Source of the DNA: Erodium maritimum
Taxonomy: Eukaryota > Streptophyta > Magnoliopsida > Geraniales > Geraniaceae
Assembly: GCA_963921825.1 (NCBI GenBank)
Contig: OY997596.1
Coordinates: forward strand, 61,392,754-61,456,753
DNA length: 64,000 bases
Direction of reading: 5' to 3'
Part shown: piece after piece, positions 1 to 12,597 of the stretch
Numbering within the stretch: position 1 is the first letter of the stretch
Layout: every line of letters starts with the position of its first letter
Notes under the pieces: generated by a model
Database searches by the model: none
Seen by the model: the letters and a program-made list of their open reading frames with translations, nothing else
Told to the model about the DNA's origin: nothing
Translations under genes and position numbers: made by a program

Positions 1-59
1 ACATTTGAATCAATAAATCCAACTATTGGAATTCATTTCCAATTTACACCATAAAAAAT

Positions 60-72
60 AATTTTTATTCTA
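60..72 (-). terminator. Candidate poly(A) signal of the AGPase gene
   Basis: On the minus strand an AATAAA lies at about 64-69, some 300 bases past the AGPase stop codon. It is the best polyadenylation-signal match downstream of the gene. The cleavage site is not visible. Confidence 0.35.
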
Positions 73-373
73 TATGTACATATACAGACAATAAGCAATA
101 GACTTGACATAATATTTCACTAGAACACACTCATATAATACTACCAAAGCTTCTTAAAGTCCCTCTACAGATCAACTTCTCCCCAAAAAGAAACAAAACC
201 AGAACCAACTCTCTTGCTTACATGTCCTATTTTTCACACGACGAACGAGTTTCTAATTTACAGAAGAGGCGATACCCCGCTCGATGACATCATTAAGAAC
301 CTTCTGGGAGAAGAGTTCTTCGGTCGAATCAATGTTTGACCATGATCTTCTTCAATCTTGCTTGTGTTTGGCT

Positions 374-3300
374 TCATATCACCATGCCATCTTGTATTGT
401 CCCATTCTCCATCACAATGGTGAGTCCCGACCGGATGTAGAATCCTTCATCGGGCCTTTCAGCTTCTTGGACACCCTGCAAAGCCGTTAAAATAGCGCAC
501 AAGAACGGTTATAAAGTAGAGATAATCTTATAAGAGTACACTGAACTTGTTATGTTTCTCATATAACTATACTGGCTAGTAAAAATTCACAGTATACTGA
601 GTTTTCAGAATTTCCCTTTTTGCTCTGTTTTGATAATAAATGACAAAAAAACTGCATTAGGAAAATTACTGTGACAATGACAATTTTGAAAATTTGCAAA
701 CTGATGAAGGGTATTTTTGTCATTATTTACAAACTAGCGTGAAGGGAGAAAAGTGACGAGTTGAGTGTACTTTTGTGAGATTATCCTAATGAACTATGTA
801 GTTTACTTCTCTCAATGCCTAAATGAGTTTTTTCGGATAAGAGTGGATCGACTTACATCTTTGTTCGAAATGACGACATCTTTCCCTATCTTCGCATTCT
901 TGTCGATGATGCAGTTCCTGCGTGAAAACAAAACCCGACCACTATGTTAAGACGACAACGTTCTAGGAGTTCACCTTGAGTTCTAAAAACCCTGATATGC
1001 CCCGGAAAACTCGATCAAACTTAATCACTGAGTTCGATAAGGGGAAATCAGTCAAAACTCGGTCAAAGGTGAGTCGAACTTTGTCAACTTTTTACATACA
1101 CAATTCTAAACTATATGTTTAATCTATAATCGAAGATTTGTGCATAACAAAAACACGAAGAGAGATTAATGGTAGCAAGTCCAATTCACTTCTCAAATAC
1201 AACTCAATTTCACAGAGCATGAAGTAAAATGTGTTTGGATCTATCTTAACTTACTAATTCATAGTCTCGGTTCAGAGTTTACGTACTTGATTTTTGAGTT
1301 CTGACCAATCCCGATCGGGACCTTCCCCTCCGCCAACAAGGACGCGATCTCGGATTCGGTTTGGTAAAAGTCCGCACCCATCATGACCGTATCCTGAAAC
1401 GAAGAAACAATTCGGGTTATACAGTTATCATGCAATAAAATTTTTGTCAATACCTGATATCATATCTTACAGAACTATAGAATCAATGATGAATCTAAAA
1501 TCACCTTGATCTCGACACCATAATCTAATCGTGAACGCTCTCCCACTATCGAGTGCTCAATACTACATTCTCGCAAGAAACACCCGTGTGAAATTATAGC
1601 ATCGATGATCTACAAATACCAAACTGAACAATGAGGATCCAAGAAAACTAATCTTAGCCATTGGATTAAAATTTTAACGACTGAGATTAAAATCGACCAT
1701 TATACCTGACATTGATCGATTTTGCTAGGTGGAAGGAATCGAGGAGACGTAAATATCGGTGTCTTTGGGTCGTAAAACTCAAACTGTGGAAACTGAAGAA
1801 GCCAGTGATTGTTTCAGAATCAATAACTAGTTCACGTCACACCTAAGCACATATCGGGTTCTTTAGTGTAAAACTAACCTCTTCGGTGAGAGCCAAGTTG
1901 GCATCATAAAAAGATTTTATCGTTCCTATGTCCTCCCAATAGTCTCGGAATAAATATCCCTGTCACGATCAGAAATATTCCAGACATAAAATAAGCATGT
2001 GAATATATATTAGCGGAATAACTATCAAAAGAACCCTCAAACTATCAGGAAATTACCAATTTAGCCCGCCGACTAGCAAAAATCCACCAGTTTGTTTTCC
2101 AATTGTTAAGATGCATCTCGGTAGTAATCTCACAAAAGTACAGTAACGTTCTCACCTTTCAAATTCTAACTTTACTCTATTTTGGTAATATATGACAAAA
2201 ATACCCTTCACTATTTAAAAAAATTCAAAAATATATCATTGTTGCATAATTCTTGTCCGCACTCCCTAAATTACCTCAAGGGATATTTTTGTCATTTATA
2301 ACCAACACAGATTAAAATTTATTACCAACATCTGTCATTTATTACATATGCATCTTGGTAGTCTAAAGGGATAATCTCACTAAAGTACAATAATGTTCTC
2401 ACCCTTCAAATTCTAACTTTACTCTATTTTTATAACAAATGACAAAAATACCCTTGAATATTTCAAAAATACATCATTGTTGCGTGATTCTTGTCTGTAT
2501 TCCCTAAACTACTGCATAGGTATTTTAGTCATTTATTACCAACACGGATTGAAGTGAGAAAATTTTAAAGTCAGTATAAATCCACTCAAAACTAAAGGAG
2601 GATAATATTTGGGTTTCAAACATTCCTTACTTGGACATTGTGTTCCATTACAGCTGCAGGAATGATTTCAGAACCGAAGTCATTGGCTGTAGGATACCTC
2701 CACTTCAAAAGCTTCAACAACACATCTGTCTTAAACACATACACACCCATCGATGCAATGTAGGGGTTCTTGGCAGCTTCTTGTGGAGACAACCCACGAA
2801 GAGTTGTGTCTACTAGCTACAGAGAACAGCCCAAGAACACGGTATGAGATTCAATTATTAAGCATAACGCCGGATCATTATAGAAATATATGTAACTACG
2901 AGGGTCGATTGGGTAATTTTAGCAAATTGGCCTGGTGGTCAGAGTTCGAACCCCAGTGGGTACATCTGCTTGGGAGCAGGTGATCAAAATAAAACACGAT
3001 ATTGAACTTACCATTGCTTTAAGAGCTGCACCCTTTGGTTTTTCGGCAAATTGGACAACTCTGCCAGTGTTGTCAATCTTTACCAATCCATAGTCGGATG
3101 CTCGGCTGGAAATTGACAATTTAATTTTAGGTAAATTACATATTTTTCCGATTTAAAATAGGGATAATTGCAAAAAAAATACCATTTGGTATTCACTTTT
3201 TGCAAGTTGTAGCCCTCTTATTTGGTAATTGCAAAAAAGTGCCCTGAGCTTGTCTTTTTGTTGCACTTTGTATAAATTTGTTTCAAAATTCGTGTAAACA

Positions 3301-6043
3301 TAAATATTATAATATTTGTTACAATTCATATCCGTTAAAAAATAGAAAGTCCCCCCAGGCCGAGTTTTAGAACATTGACTCTGACCGTTAATTAGTTCTG
3401 AAAATAACCCTTGAAATTTAGAGTTGACAGTATATAGAACCGCGAAGCATAACTGTGGCATAAAATTATCGAGGGATGAAGAGAAGGCATGACTAACCTT
3501 TCACCAACTTGAGCACATGAAATAGTTATATCAGCATTTCTGTCGATATGATTCTGTTTACGCAGAAGAAAGGTAAACAAGATCATGCCATTGAAGTCTT
3601 ATTATATAAGGAAGTAGCTGACTATATATATACAGTTATACCTGAATGAAGTGCATATAATCCATTCGGTAAAGATGATCCCCGGACAAGATCAGTACAT
3701 TTTCAATGTTTCTGTTCTTCGCGTCCTACAAAGATCCACAAAAGTTCTCAAGTTTCATTTCATTACAAGTATACAAGCTTGAAGAGCTACATTCGATTCA
3801 ATCTACTTGTATCACCTCAAATACCCATGTGAATTGCCTCACGGCATCAGCTGTTCCTTGGAACCAATTCAATCCAGTGTCTCCGGGTGTTTGAGTGGCC
3901 GCTAGAACCTGTCACCCGTGTAAGAAACTCGCTCAAGTCAGCAACCCGATTAATTATAGGGTTAATTACACCAAAGTTTACACGTTTTTTCAATTCCTTT
4001 TCGTCGGAAAATGATGATAATGCTCTTGATCCTAACTCCAATGATAAAAATTCCCCTACAACAATTTAGGAAACTTGGGCAAAGTTTACTATAATATGGC
4101 ATAAACAAAATATGTGCATGCATCCATTTGAAGACGAAACTTTAGTTTAGTTTTGGACAATTAACTCTTTAAAAAATCTAATATCAATCAAGGGTATCTT
4201 TGTCATTCTAATTAGATACAAAAAGCAGTTGAGTATATGTAAAAGACTACTTAGAAGATAAAACTATTAATAAAAAGACAAAAAAAGAGCATGTTTTGAG
4301 ATTAGGGTCAAGGCCATTTTCGTCATTTTCAGATTAAAGAGTTATGCAAAATGAATTTGGAACTTAGGTGTAGCTAGGTAAAAATGTATAAACTTAGTTG
4401 CATTTATGTGAAAATAACCCTTAGTTATAGCACGAAACCAAGCTACATATTGTCCTCAAGGGTCTCATACCTCTACAAATCCATCGCCAAAGTTGATACC
4501 ATTCCCAAAGTACGTCCGTGCTATGTGCCGATTAAGCGAAGCAGAGTTGAACTGAGTCAACACGAATATTTTGTTTAGGCCGCTATTGATGCAGTTGCTC
4601 ATCGGAATGTCTATAAGCCTATAGCACCCTCCAACCGGAACCTACACAACATGCCATACTGATTAACAGCTACAACTCAAATCTCAAGTATGGTCTTCAA
4701 GATACAATCAGCTAACAGAATTAGTTAGCAGGTATCACAAGAACACACAAAGCTAATGATTGGGAAGCACTTTAATTTAAGAGGGCTACAAGTTGCAAAA
4801 AGTGAATGCCTTGGGGTACTTATTTGCAATTATCCCTTAAACTTCTTGACCATTTTTCATAACCTAATCGAAGTTGAAGACCAAAATGGCATCCACTTTA
4901 CGATGACAAAACTGATGAGACTACATATTTACCGCAGGAGTTGCAGCTCGTTTGGTTAGAGGGAAGAGATGGGTCCCGCGACCTCCTCCTAATATGATCG
5001 ATGCCACATTCTTTGGGTCAGCTTTTGGCCTCTCCAACCATGGAGTTGGGATAGTCTGAGATCATAAAGCCAATAGTTAAAGAGTGCATTTCTAAAACCA
5101 AACCAAACCGTTTCAATTGATAATCAAGCCATGTCTACAACTTGATCATTTCAAGTACTATAAAGGGATAATTGCAAAAAAGTACCATGAGGTATTCATA
5201 TTTTGCAACTTGTAGCCATCTTCTTTGATAATTACAAAAAAAAAATACCCTGAATTGTCTTTTTGTTGTAGTATGTATCAAAATGATGATTTTACCCTTA
5301 CAATTTTGATTTAAAAAATAAAAAGTAAAAAACACAAAAAAAATCCAATTTTTCATCTCCCTTAATTTTCTTCCTCTTTGTACAGTACAAAGAGGAAGAA
5401 AATTAAAGGAGATGACAATTCTAGACTTATTGTTTTTAAAAGTTTAAATTTTCAATGGTAAAATCGTCATTTTGGAACAAACTTACCTATAGTGCAACAC
5501 AAAGACAAGTTCAAGGCACTTTTTTGCAATTGTCATAGAAGAGGGCTACAAATTACAAAAAGTGAATACCTCAGAGTACTTTTTTGCAATTATCCCTAGA
5601 TTATATATTAGTTGACTATAACTATTGAATACCCACAGACAGAATCATTCCAACCCATTTCTACAACTTGACCATTTCGAGTACTATAAACTGAACTACC
5701 AAAACCAAATTAACTACACGGAATCACTTGAATTTACACGTTGCAAATCAATACTTTAGCTATATCTACAAGACCTACAAACACGGTCACTTCAAGAACT
5801 ACGAAACCAACAACCAAACCCAAATCAACTCACCACAGTGTCCTTGGTGGCATCATTTGATGTAAGAACAGAACAAGCAAGCCGAGGTTTGATCTTACTG
5901 ACCCGTGTCCCAGTTCTCAGACCTCCCGCCAATTGATTCACCGAAAAACTGGCCCTCTCCCCAAAAACCCCACTCTCTCCATTGAGGAGGCTTGTTTTGG
6001 GGAGAAGGGTATTAGCTTTCAAACCCACACAACATGAATCCAT
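374..6043 (-). CDS. APL: ADP-glucose pyrophosphorylase large (regulatory) subunit
   Basis: Large subunit of glucose-1-phosphate adenylyltransferase, the plastid enzyme that makes ADP-glucose for starch. Fourteen exons join in frame: 6043-5834, 5055-4933, 4641-4471, 3908-3816, 3725-3642, 3553-3498, 3105-3012, 2816-2631, 1959-1879, 1792-1706, 1609-1505, 1393-1287, 917-857, 475-374. The product is 519 aa, the usual length. The first 70 residues look like a transit peptide. Then come the [12 protein letters not shown] nucleotide loop (93-104), [10 protein letters not shown] (D215), FSEKP-like [19 protein letters not shown]-like [12 protein letters not shown], and a beta-helix C-terminus ending DGMVI. 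The loop Arg and the downstream Lys of catalytic small subunits are His99 and Thr109 here, as in modulatory large subunits. From memory the protein is closest to APL2-type subunits; that paralogue call is inference. Introns 2-11 hold several MITE pieces. Confidence 0.95.
2120..2600. repeat. Two tandem copies of a family E MITE arm in AGPase intron 8
   Basis: TAATCTCACAAAAGTACAGT near 2130 and TAATCTCACTAAAGTACAAT near 2370 begin two copies of the same roughly 240-bp sequence. Both contain TTCTAACTTTACTCTATTTT and ATTGTTGC. The family recurs at 28560-28830 and, degenerate, at 520-820. Confidence 0.6.
2915..2992 (+). repeat. Possible tRNA-derived SINE fragment
   Basis: TTAGCAAATTGGCCTGGTGG followed by AGAGTTCGAACCCC resembles the A and B boxes of an RNA polymerase III promoter in tRNA-derived SINEs. 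There is no intact tRNA fold or tail. It lies in AGPase intron 7, close to the splice donor of exon 7. Confidence 0.35.
3167..3340. mobile_element. Partial family C MITE arm in AGPase intron 6
   Basis: A left arm like that of the 5165 element (GGGATAATTGCAAAAAA, then CTTTTTGCAAGTTGTAGCCC). The matching right arm is missing next to it. An opposite-facing arm sits at 4770-4845 in intron 2 of the same gene. Confidence 0.55.
4770..4850. mobile_element. Partial family C MITE arm in AGPase intron 2
   Basis: Right-arm sequence only: GAGGGCTACAAGTTGCAAAA followed by a GCAATTATCCC end. It is a truncated copy. Confidence 0.5.
5165..5596. mobile_element. Palindromic MITE, family C (in AGPase intron 1)
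   Basis: The element starts GGGATAATTGCAAAAAAGTA and ends with its inverse, TTGCAATTATCCC. The two arms of about 200 bp pair along their length and meet at a perfect short palindrome near 5370-5405 (CCTCTTTGTAC and inverse). No clean target duplication is seen. It lies in intron 1 of the AGPase gene, so the pre-mRNA could fold into one long hairpin. Relatives are at 46427 and 48050. Confidence 0.75.
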
Positions 6044-6965
6044 TACAGCAAATTTCGCCTTAGCTCACTGAAAACCCAGAAACAATGGTGGATCAGGAAA
6101 TGGTATCAAGTATCAATAGCAACAAAAAGCACTGAACTCGAAACTGAATAAAGTAGATTCATGATCTAAGTAACCAAGTTAAGTATAGGTCATAAAAACT
6201 CAACAATGGAGTACAAAAACACAGCTGTGTACACAAACACACACAACATAAATCCATCGCAGCAATTTTTGCCTTAGCTCACTGGAAACCCAGAAACAAT
6301 GGTGGATCAGGAAATGGTATCAACAGCAACAAAAAAGCACCGAACTCAAATCTGAATAGAGTAGAGTCAGGATCTAAGTAACCGAGTTAAGTAGAGGTCC
6401 CAGAAATTCATCAATGGAGTAAAAAAACACAGTTGTGGCACACAAACACAATAAAAATACTTGCAGGAGAGGTCTAGCACAAGCTCGAATCTAAGCATCT
6501 GGAGATATATCAAACAAAAACCCCCAAGTGCACAGATCAAAGAAGCTCCAAAAAAATCCAACAACGGAGTAGAGTCATGATCTAAGTAACCAAGTTAAGT
6601 ATAAATCACAGAAGTTCAACAATGGAGTAAGAAAAACACAGCTGTGTCACACAAATCATACACAAACATAACAAAATACTAGCAGGAAAGTTCTAGCACA
6701 AGCTCGAATCTAAGCATCTAGACAAAAACCCAAGTACCCAGATCAACGAAGCTCCTAAAAATCCAACAATGGAGTAGAATCATGATCAAGTAACCAAGTT
6801 AAGTATAGGTCACAGAAATTCAACAATGGAGTAAAAAAAACACAGCTGTGTCACACAAATCACACGCAAAAACAATAAAATACTTGCAGAAAAGTTCTAG
6901 CACAAGCTCGAATCTAACAAAAACCACAAGTACCCAGATCAACGAAGCTCATAAAAATCCAAAAT
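6030..6965. repeat. Tandem repeats over the AGPase start codon and leader
   Basis: About four degenerate units of roughly 200 bp. The phrase TGATCTAAGTAACCAAGTTA recurs near 6161, 6372 (variant), 6580 and 6781. CAGCTGTGT and TCTAGCACAAGCTCGAATCT also recur. The unit nearest the gene (period 214) includes the annotated start: the CAT at 6041-6043 is copied at 6255-6257, and the likely leader splice acceptor at 6068-6069 is copied at 6282-6283. The region is probably leader intron plus 5' UTR. Confidence 0.8.
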
Positions 6966-7240
6966 CTCGAGTACCCAGAAGCTCAAAATCAAAAATCTGA
7001 GCAAAACATTGAGAGGCAAAAGAGATTGAAACAGACCCACAAGAGCTTTCAGTATTGTTCGAAATGGAGTGAAATGCGTGAGTGATGATGATGTTGAAGA
7101 GGAGGCGGTTAGCTTTTTACGGGTCTTGTGAGCTTCACGAGAAGTCCTGCAAAAATAAAAATAAAAAATTAGATTTTCACAAATGTATAAATTGTAGATA
7201 AAATAGAAAATATATATAATTATATATTTCTCTGGGGAAA
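6068..7240 (-). promoter_or_regulatory. AGPase leader and probable promoter
   Basis: On the minus strand, TTTCTGGGTTTTCAG at 6068 looks like a 3' splice site for a leader intron just before the ATG. A second acceptor-like TTTTTGCAG lies near 7148. A TATATATAATTATATA run at about 7205-7228 could serve as the TATA region. The first leader exon is not firmly defined. Confidence 0.4.
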
Positions 7241-7329
7241 ATGTAATGCAGAAATTCCTCTGCTTTACTCACAGAATCACAGACACAGACCAAGTTTCGA
7301 TGCTCCTCTTGCATGTGGAAGAAGAAGCC

Positions 7330-9090
7330 ATTTTAATACCAAACATTTGTACCTTTTGATGCTACAGTTATTTTTCATAATAATTTTAATTTACCAAATA
7401 TAATACTTAATTGGAATAATTTGTAAAAAAAACACTCTAAGATATTCATTTGTTATAGGGCAAAAAATGTTGTAATTTTTTATTTTTTATAATTTTTATA
7501 AAATTATTTTATTACGTACAAAAAATAAGTAGAAACATTAGACTCAAAATTTTCATCTCCTTAATTTTATTGTTTTTATCTATCTAAAAAGAAAAGGAAG
7601 AACATTAAAAGAAGCAAAAATTATGTTTTTTTACTTAATATTTAATTTGATTTTTTGAGAAGAAAATCATTAATTTTTAAATAAGTTACTTAAAGGATAA
7701 TAAAAGAAAAAATTCATGACACAATTTTTAAATTAAAAAATAAAGATTATAACTTACAAAAAAATGATATCATTAATGGTACTTTTTGCAACTATACATA
7801 TTTAATTTGGTATTCATCTTTTATAGTTATGACTATTATATACCTTATAGTTCTCTTGTCACTTTGTAACAAAGAATTAAGTTTTGGCCAAATGTGCATC
7901 AATGTTGAATTCATGTTTGTAGGAGAAATAAAATATAATGAATATGACAAATACTTAAAAAATTATGATTACGTTTGAATATATCGTGTATTCATGATCG
8001 TGATATATGTGTATTTTCGAATGAAAGGAATACTCGAGGCTAAAAAATTGATCGAAACCTATATCTCGAAATAATTATGGGAATCCTTGTTGTTTTTGAA
8101 GATGATGAATAAATGCAGATTTTGAAGCAGATTGTAACAAAAAAAGATGAGATATGTGAAATTGTATACGAACCTGGATTTGATCAATCATGTTTAGTTG
8201 CTTGATTCATTGCTATTTTTCTTCTTTGTCTTTCAAGTGTTTTGTTGAAGAAAATAAAAGAAAAGGTATTTTTTTTAAGAAATAACATTGAGAATTAATT
8301 ATAACCATAAAAAACATAGTGAACAAGGAAATTCTCTTTAACTATTTTGATCCTAACTATATGTTTAGAATATCTAATGACTATATTATTGATGAATAAA
8401 AAATTCAATGTTCGTTTGACATAAAATAGACAACTTCATATTAATAAATAAAATTGAGTTTAATTCGGTCAGTAATGAAATTTCATTCCCGACCCATTTG
8501 ATAAATTGAGTTGTAACATCCTCCATTCCATCTATTTTTTTCGTCCATGTATTGTTTATTTTTTTCAGAAAATCAGAAACTACTCCTAGTGTTACACTCC
8601 CAAAACCAACTCTAACTCTAAATCTCTACAAAACTAAATCTAACCCTAAAAATAGATAAAAATTTAATGAAAGAGATATTGTTATAAATTATTAGTTCTA
8701 TATATATATATATATTCGCTACGAAATTTTTTAAAACTATTTACCCGTTAAACATGCATAATTCAGGATAAATTAACATGATTAACCTTTTTTTATCAAA
8801 ACATATATAAGATTCACAAATATATCTTACAATTATTTTACTACAAGGTTACGAAATTTGCATGATCATGTTGAGGTGGGCCCACAAGCCTTGTCCGAAC
8901 AAAAGGACCGATCAATCATGCACGTGCCTCGCCGCTTGTCTCTCGACACTCAAACTTCACCTAACCCGCGTGGACGGTTCTTATTACACGGACCCAAAAC
9001 ACACATTCGTACACGGCGTCGTTTTATCATCAGTAGTAATACGAAATCATATTCCTCAGTAAATATTCAATAACCTTATATTATTAGATC
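7330..9090. other. AT-rich intergenic stretch, no gene seen
   Basis: Strongly AT-rich sequence without a coding region I can support. A degenerate family C-like piece is near 7420-7790. A segment at 8460-8510 (GGTCAGTAATGAAATTTCAT and neighbours) resembles the CACTA-like piece at 24570-24850. Short open frames at 8858-9073 have no recognisable domain. Confidence 0.5.
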
Positions 9091-9099
9091 GAGTTTTCA

Positions 9100-9640
9100 T
9101 ATGTTAGGGTGTTCACCCTAAGGGCATCTACGACCATACAGTCGGTTGCTAACGGGGAGAATAAAAAATTATTTTTGTTGACTTATAATCAGTTCTCCCG
9201 GTTAGTGCACTACAATGCTAACTTTTTTTGTTGGCTTATTGTAACCTCTTTTGTTCATATTTTTGCTCTCAGTCGGCGATGAGTGCCGGCCTCGAGCTCC
9301 CAACCAACACTCCCCGTCAGCGACCTCTCAGTCGGTTCTTCGCCGGTAATTACTCCCCGCCCGAACCTCACCGCCCACGACAATGGATGGGCCTAAGCTA
9401 TATGTGGTTCCTCCCCTGGGTTATTGTCCGTACACGTGTCATGGATGTGAAGTGGGCACAATATCGTCCGTACGCCTCTGGACCGTCGAGGTTCTTTTGA
9501 TGGTGAAGTGCAATAATTTTCGAAAATCAGAACCAGAGGTAGGGCCCACTGACAAAGACTTGTACGGTCAAAAAGAGAATGCCAACAAACAAGTATCGAT
9601 GATCTTGTTTAGGAGATGTTAGGAGCTAAGGTTCACGTGC
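9100..9640. repeat. Unclassified repeat-like stretch
   Basis: It opens with GGTGTTCACCC, a hAT-MITE-like end, then GGGCATCTACGACC, a phrase like the ends of other elements here (9690, 43912, 53063, 62826). Open frames at 9228-9622 show no known domain. A composite of old transposons is likely. Confidence 0.3.
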
Positions 9641-9687
9641 CATGTTTGCCAAATCGATCCACTCCCCATTTGCCTTCGTTATTTACC

Positions 9688-10283
9688 GGTACGAGCATCT
9701 ATAGTGGACGTCGATTCGATAAATAAAAAAACTCATGTTAATCGAATCTATAGGACCACGCATAGGGAATAAGAACATGTAAGATCATCAGGTGTCATCT
9801 CGAGAGAAAGTACTAGAGAAAAGAAACTGCTTACATTTGAGATTCGAATTTGTAAAACCTCGTATAAAAAGTTGAAGAATATGAAGCCTCATGTAGAAAA
9901 TGGAAGAATATGTAGGATCGCATGTATGGAAAATAATCATCCAATGTCATCTTGAAAGACAGTGAGAGATGATTAAAGAGAAGAAACCGTCGAATCTATA
10001 TGTAAAGAGGAAGAATATATAGGATCGTATGTAAGGAAAACAATCGGCAGAAGTCATTTTTGAGACAGTAAGAGAGGATTAGAGAGAAACTACATGCAAT
10101 CGAGAGTCGAATATACAAAACCTCATGTAAAGAAAACGAATATGTAATGTATGGAGAATAATTGTCAACTATCTCGAGAGACAGTAAGAGAGGATCAAAG
10201 AGAAGAAACTAATTACATTCGACATAGATTCGGGAGAATCATGATATCCAAGGAAGAAAAAAAACAGTCATAATAGATTTCAC
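9688..10283. mobile_element. Possible MITE with internal ~125-bp tandem repeats
   Basis: The degenerate inverted ends are GAGCATCTATAGTGG at about 9690 and its inverse form (CACTATGGATGCTC) near 10265-10280. Inside are about four units of roughly 125 bp sharing GAGACAGTAAGAGAGGAT, GAAGAATATGTAGGATCG and AAAACCTCATGTA, between 9765 and 10235. The boundaries are uncertain. Confidence 0.5.
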
Positions 10284-10630
10284 TATGGATGCTCCAAATG
10301 AAAAATATAGATATTATTTTTTCCATTACAAGAAATGTTTTATTCAAATATATGCCACAAAACCAAGATGCCATAAAAATGCAAAGAAACAATCTACACA
10401 GATACGCATTTCAATGGACAGCACGAAATTCAAGAAGATAATAAAAGTGGGTGAACATTAATTTGGGGGATAAAAGTAATGGAAAAACCAAACATAAATC
10501 TCAAGAACAAAGTAGCATTGAAAAAGGTTTAAGTTCCACTAAAAACAGTAGCAAAAAGAACATAGATCATAATAATGCGGAACTGAAAAGAACATCATTG
10601 TCAAAACCACTAGCTCTTATGACTAATCGA

Positions 10631-12597
10631 TCACTCTTTCGTTGCCCGGGTGTATATCTGCTGGCTGGCATGAGCAGATACCATCCTGATCAACCCTTTC
10701 GCCATCAATTCCTTGATCGCCTTCCTTGCAAGAGATCCATTGATCTACAGTTGAAAAAAACAACAATGACAGCGAGGTGAGGGGCAGTAGATATGTTAAA
10801 GATTTTGCAAACATTTGAGAAAGATGAAAAGGAAAACATACTTCGATAAAAAAGGATAATTGCAAAAAAGCACACCTAAGGTGTTCACTTTTCCCACTCA
10901 TGAAACTCATTTTAGATCATTGCAAAAAAGGTACCATGAAATGACATTTTGCATAAAAATATCCCTTAAAATTTCTTGCTCAAAGAACTCAAGGAATATG
11001 AAAATCTGGATTTTTTGTTTTAACTTGTTATTTTTAAAATATAAATTGTTTGGATAAAAATGTCGATAAAAAAAGACAAGTTCAGGGTACATTTTATTAC
11101 AAGAGAAGATTTGTAATCATAAAAACCAAATATCAACATCCAATACAATATCAGAACAGAATTATAATATACAGTCACCATGCAATCAGATGGATGTACA
11201 TGTAAACTTCCTTATCCCAATCTAATCTAAAGAAGAAAAAAATCATCAGGTTGGAGAATGTGTGTTACACTATCTCTTCCTTAACCTAGATAGTTTATAT
11301 CAGTATCACCACACATCTTCATAAATAAAATACCAATTGAGACCATTATCGGACAATCTTATCTAATTCAATTCACACATCGCATAATAGACCACACACT
11401 TTCATTCAACTCCCACATAAGCATACGCAAACCATAGTAACTAACAAATCAATCATAGTACTAGTCAATAATTTCGTATACTCAATAGCAAATTAACAAT
11501 GCAATACAAACAATCCATTTCAAAGCATCAAATGACTCAATTAATCACCAACCACTGAAGCTTATTAATAAATGAACAATCTACAACATATTCAAACATT
11601 CATCACTCAAGCCCAAATTCATCGATGATCTTAAAATGAGATAGGGTAAGAGGAACAATACATGAAGACGATCAGAGAGAACAGAGGTAGTGATGTGCTT
11701 GTACTTAGGAGCCTCAGTAAGCAGCCTGTCATAGGTGACCTGGTCAAACAACACCATGTTGTTCACCTTCTCCTTTTGCTTTCCCTTGCTCCATTTCTGT
11801 AAAAAAATTTCACAAACCCAGTTCACAAAGTCAAAAACCCACCTCATAAATACCCAAAACAGAACGTTATACATATGTATATGTATACAAACACAAATAT
11901 CTAAAGAAAATTCACAACCCAGTTCATAAAGTCAATAGATAGTTGCAAAACGTGTAGTGAACTAAGTACATTTTGCAAAAGATACTACAGTGAATTATTA
12001 TTTTTGCAAATGGAATCTATCATCTATTTCCTATCTGCAAATCCACTAATGAGATATGAGTTCCAAATTGCAAACAAACGCTGTAAAGGGCAAAACTTTG
12101 ATTTCCGAAAGATTGAATTCAGGTGACTGATCCAGATTATAGATAACTGATTTGCAGACAAAAAAAAACTAGCTGGAATGAAATTTGCAAAAAAAACATT
12201 CAACGATAGTATTTGCAAAACAAGGATAGTTCATCCAAGTTTCTCAATCATCCCCAAAATCAAAATAAAACCTCCTAAAAGCCCCAAACAGAAAGTTACA
12301 CGTATAAATATACAAAATATATAAATAGTAAACGTTTATATACTGAACTATTAAAAAGGTTTAGGGTTTCGAGTGCGACCTTCTTCTTCTGCTTGCCACC
12401 GCCAGATTTGGCAGGCTTGGAGGACGGTGGAGGAGCCTTTTCCTTCTTCGGCGCCTGAGAGAATCAGCACAAACATATCCCACCAAAACAAAATGTCAAA
12501 ACAAATATCCAAATCGCCATAACCGCAGAGCTCAGCTGGATTTGAAAATTAACAGCACAAATCGCGATTCGTGAAGATGAGACCAAGCACGTACCAT
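10631..12597 (-). CDS. RPS25: 40S ribosomal protein S25 (eS25)
   Basis: Small-subunit ribosomal protein eS25 of the cytosolic ribosome. Four exons: 12597-12595 (the ATG alone), 12454-12380, 11796-11662, 10744-10631. The 108-aa product matches plant eS25 in length and order: [10 protein letters not shown], a basic [15 protein letters not shown] tract (21-35), [44 protein letters not shown] and the [10 protein letters not shown] tail. An intron directly after the start codon is common in plant ribosomal-protein genes. One oddity: at the exon 3/4 junction the sequence reads DRLH-ING, whereas plant eS25 usually has Arg in place of His. Intron 3 contains a partial family C MITE near 10852-11100, and intron 2 contains a telo-box-like CCCTAA. 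Confidence 0.96.

Noticed and set aside
8858-9073. Two overlapping ~70-codon frames
   Set aside because: No domain or codon bias; intergenic sequence near old repeats.
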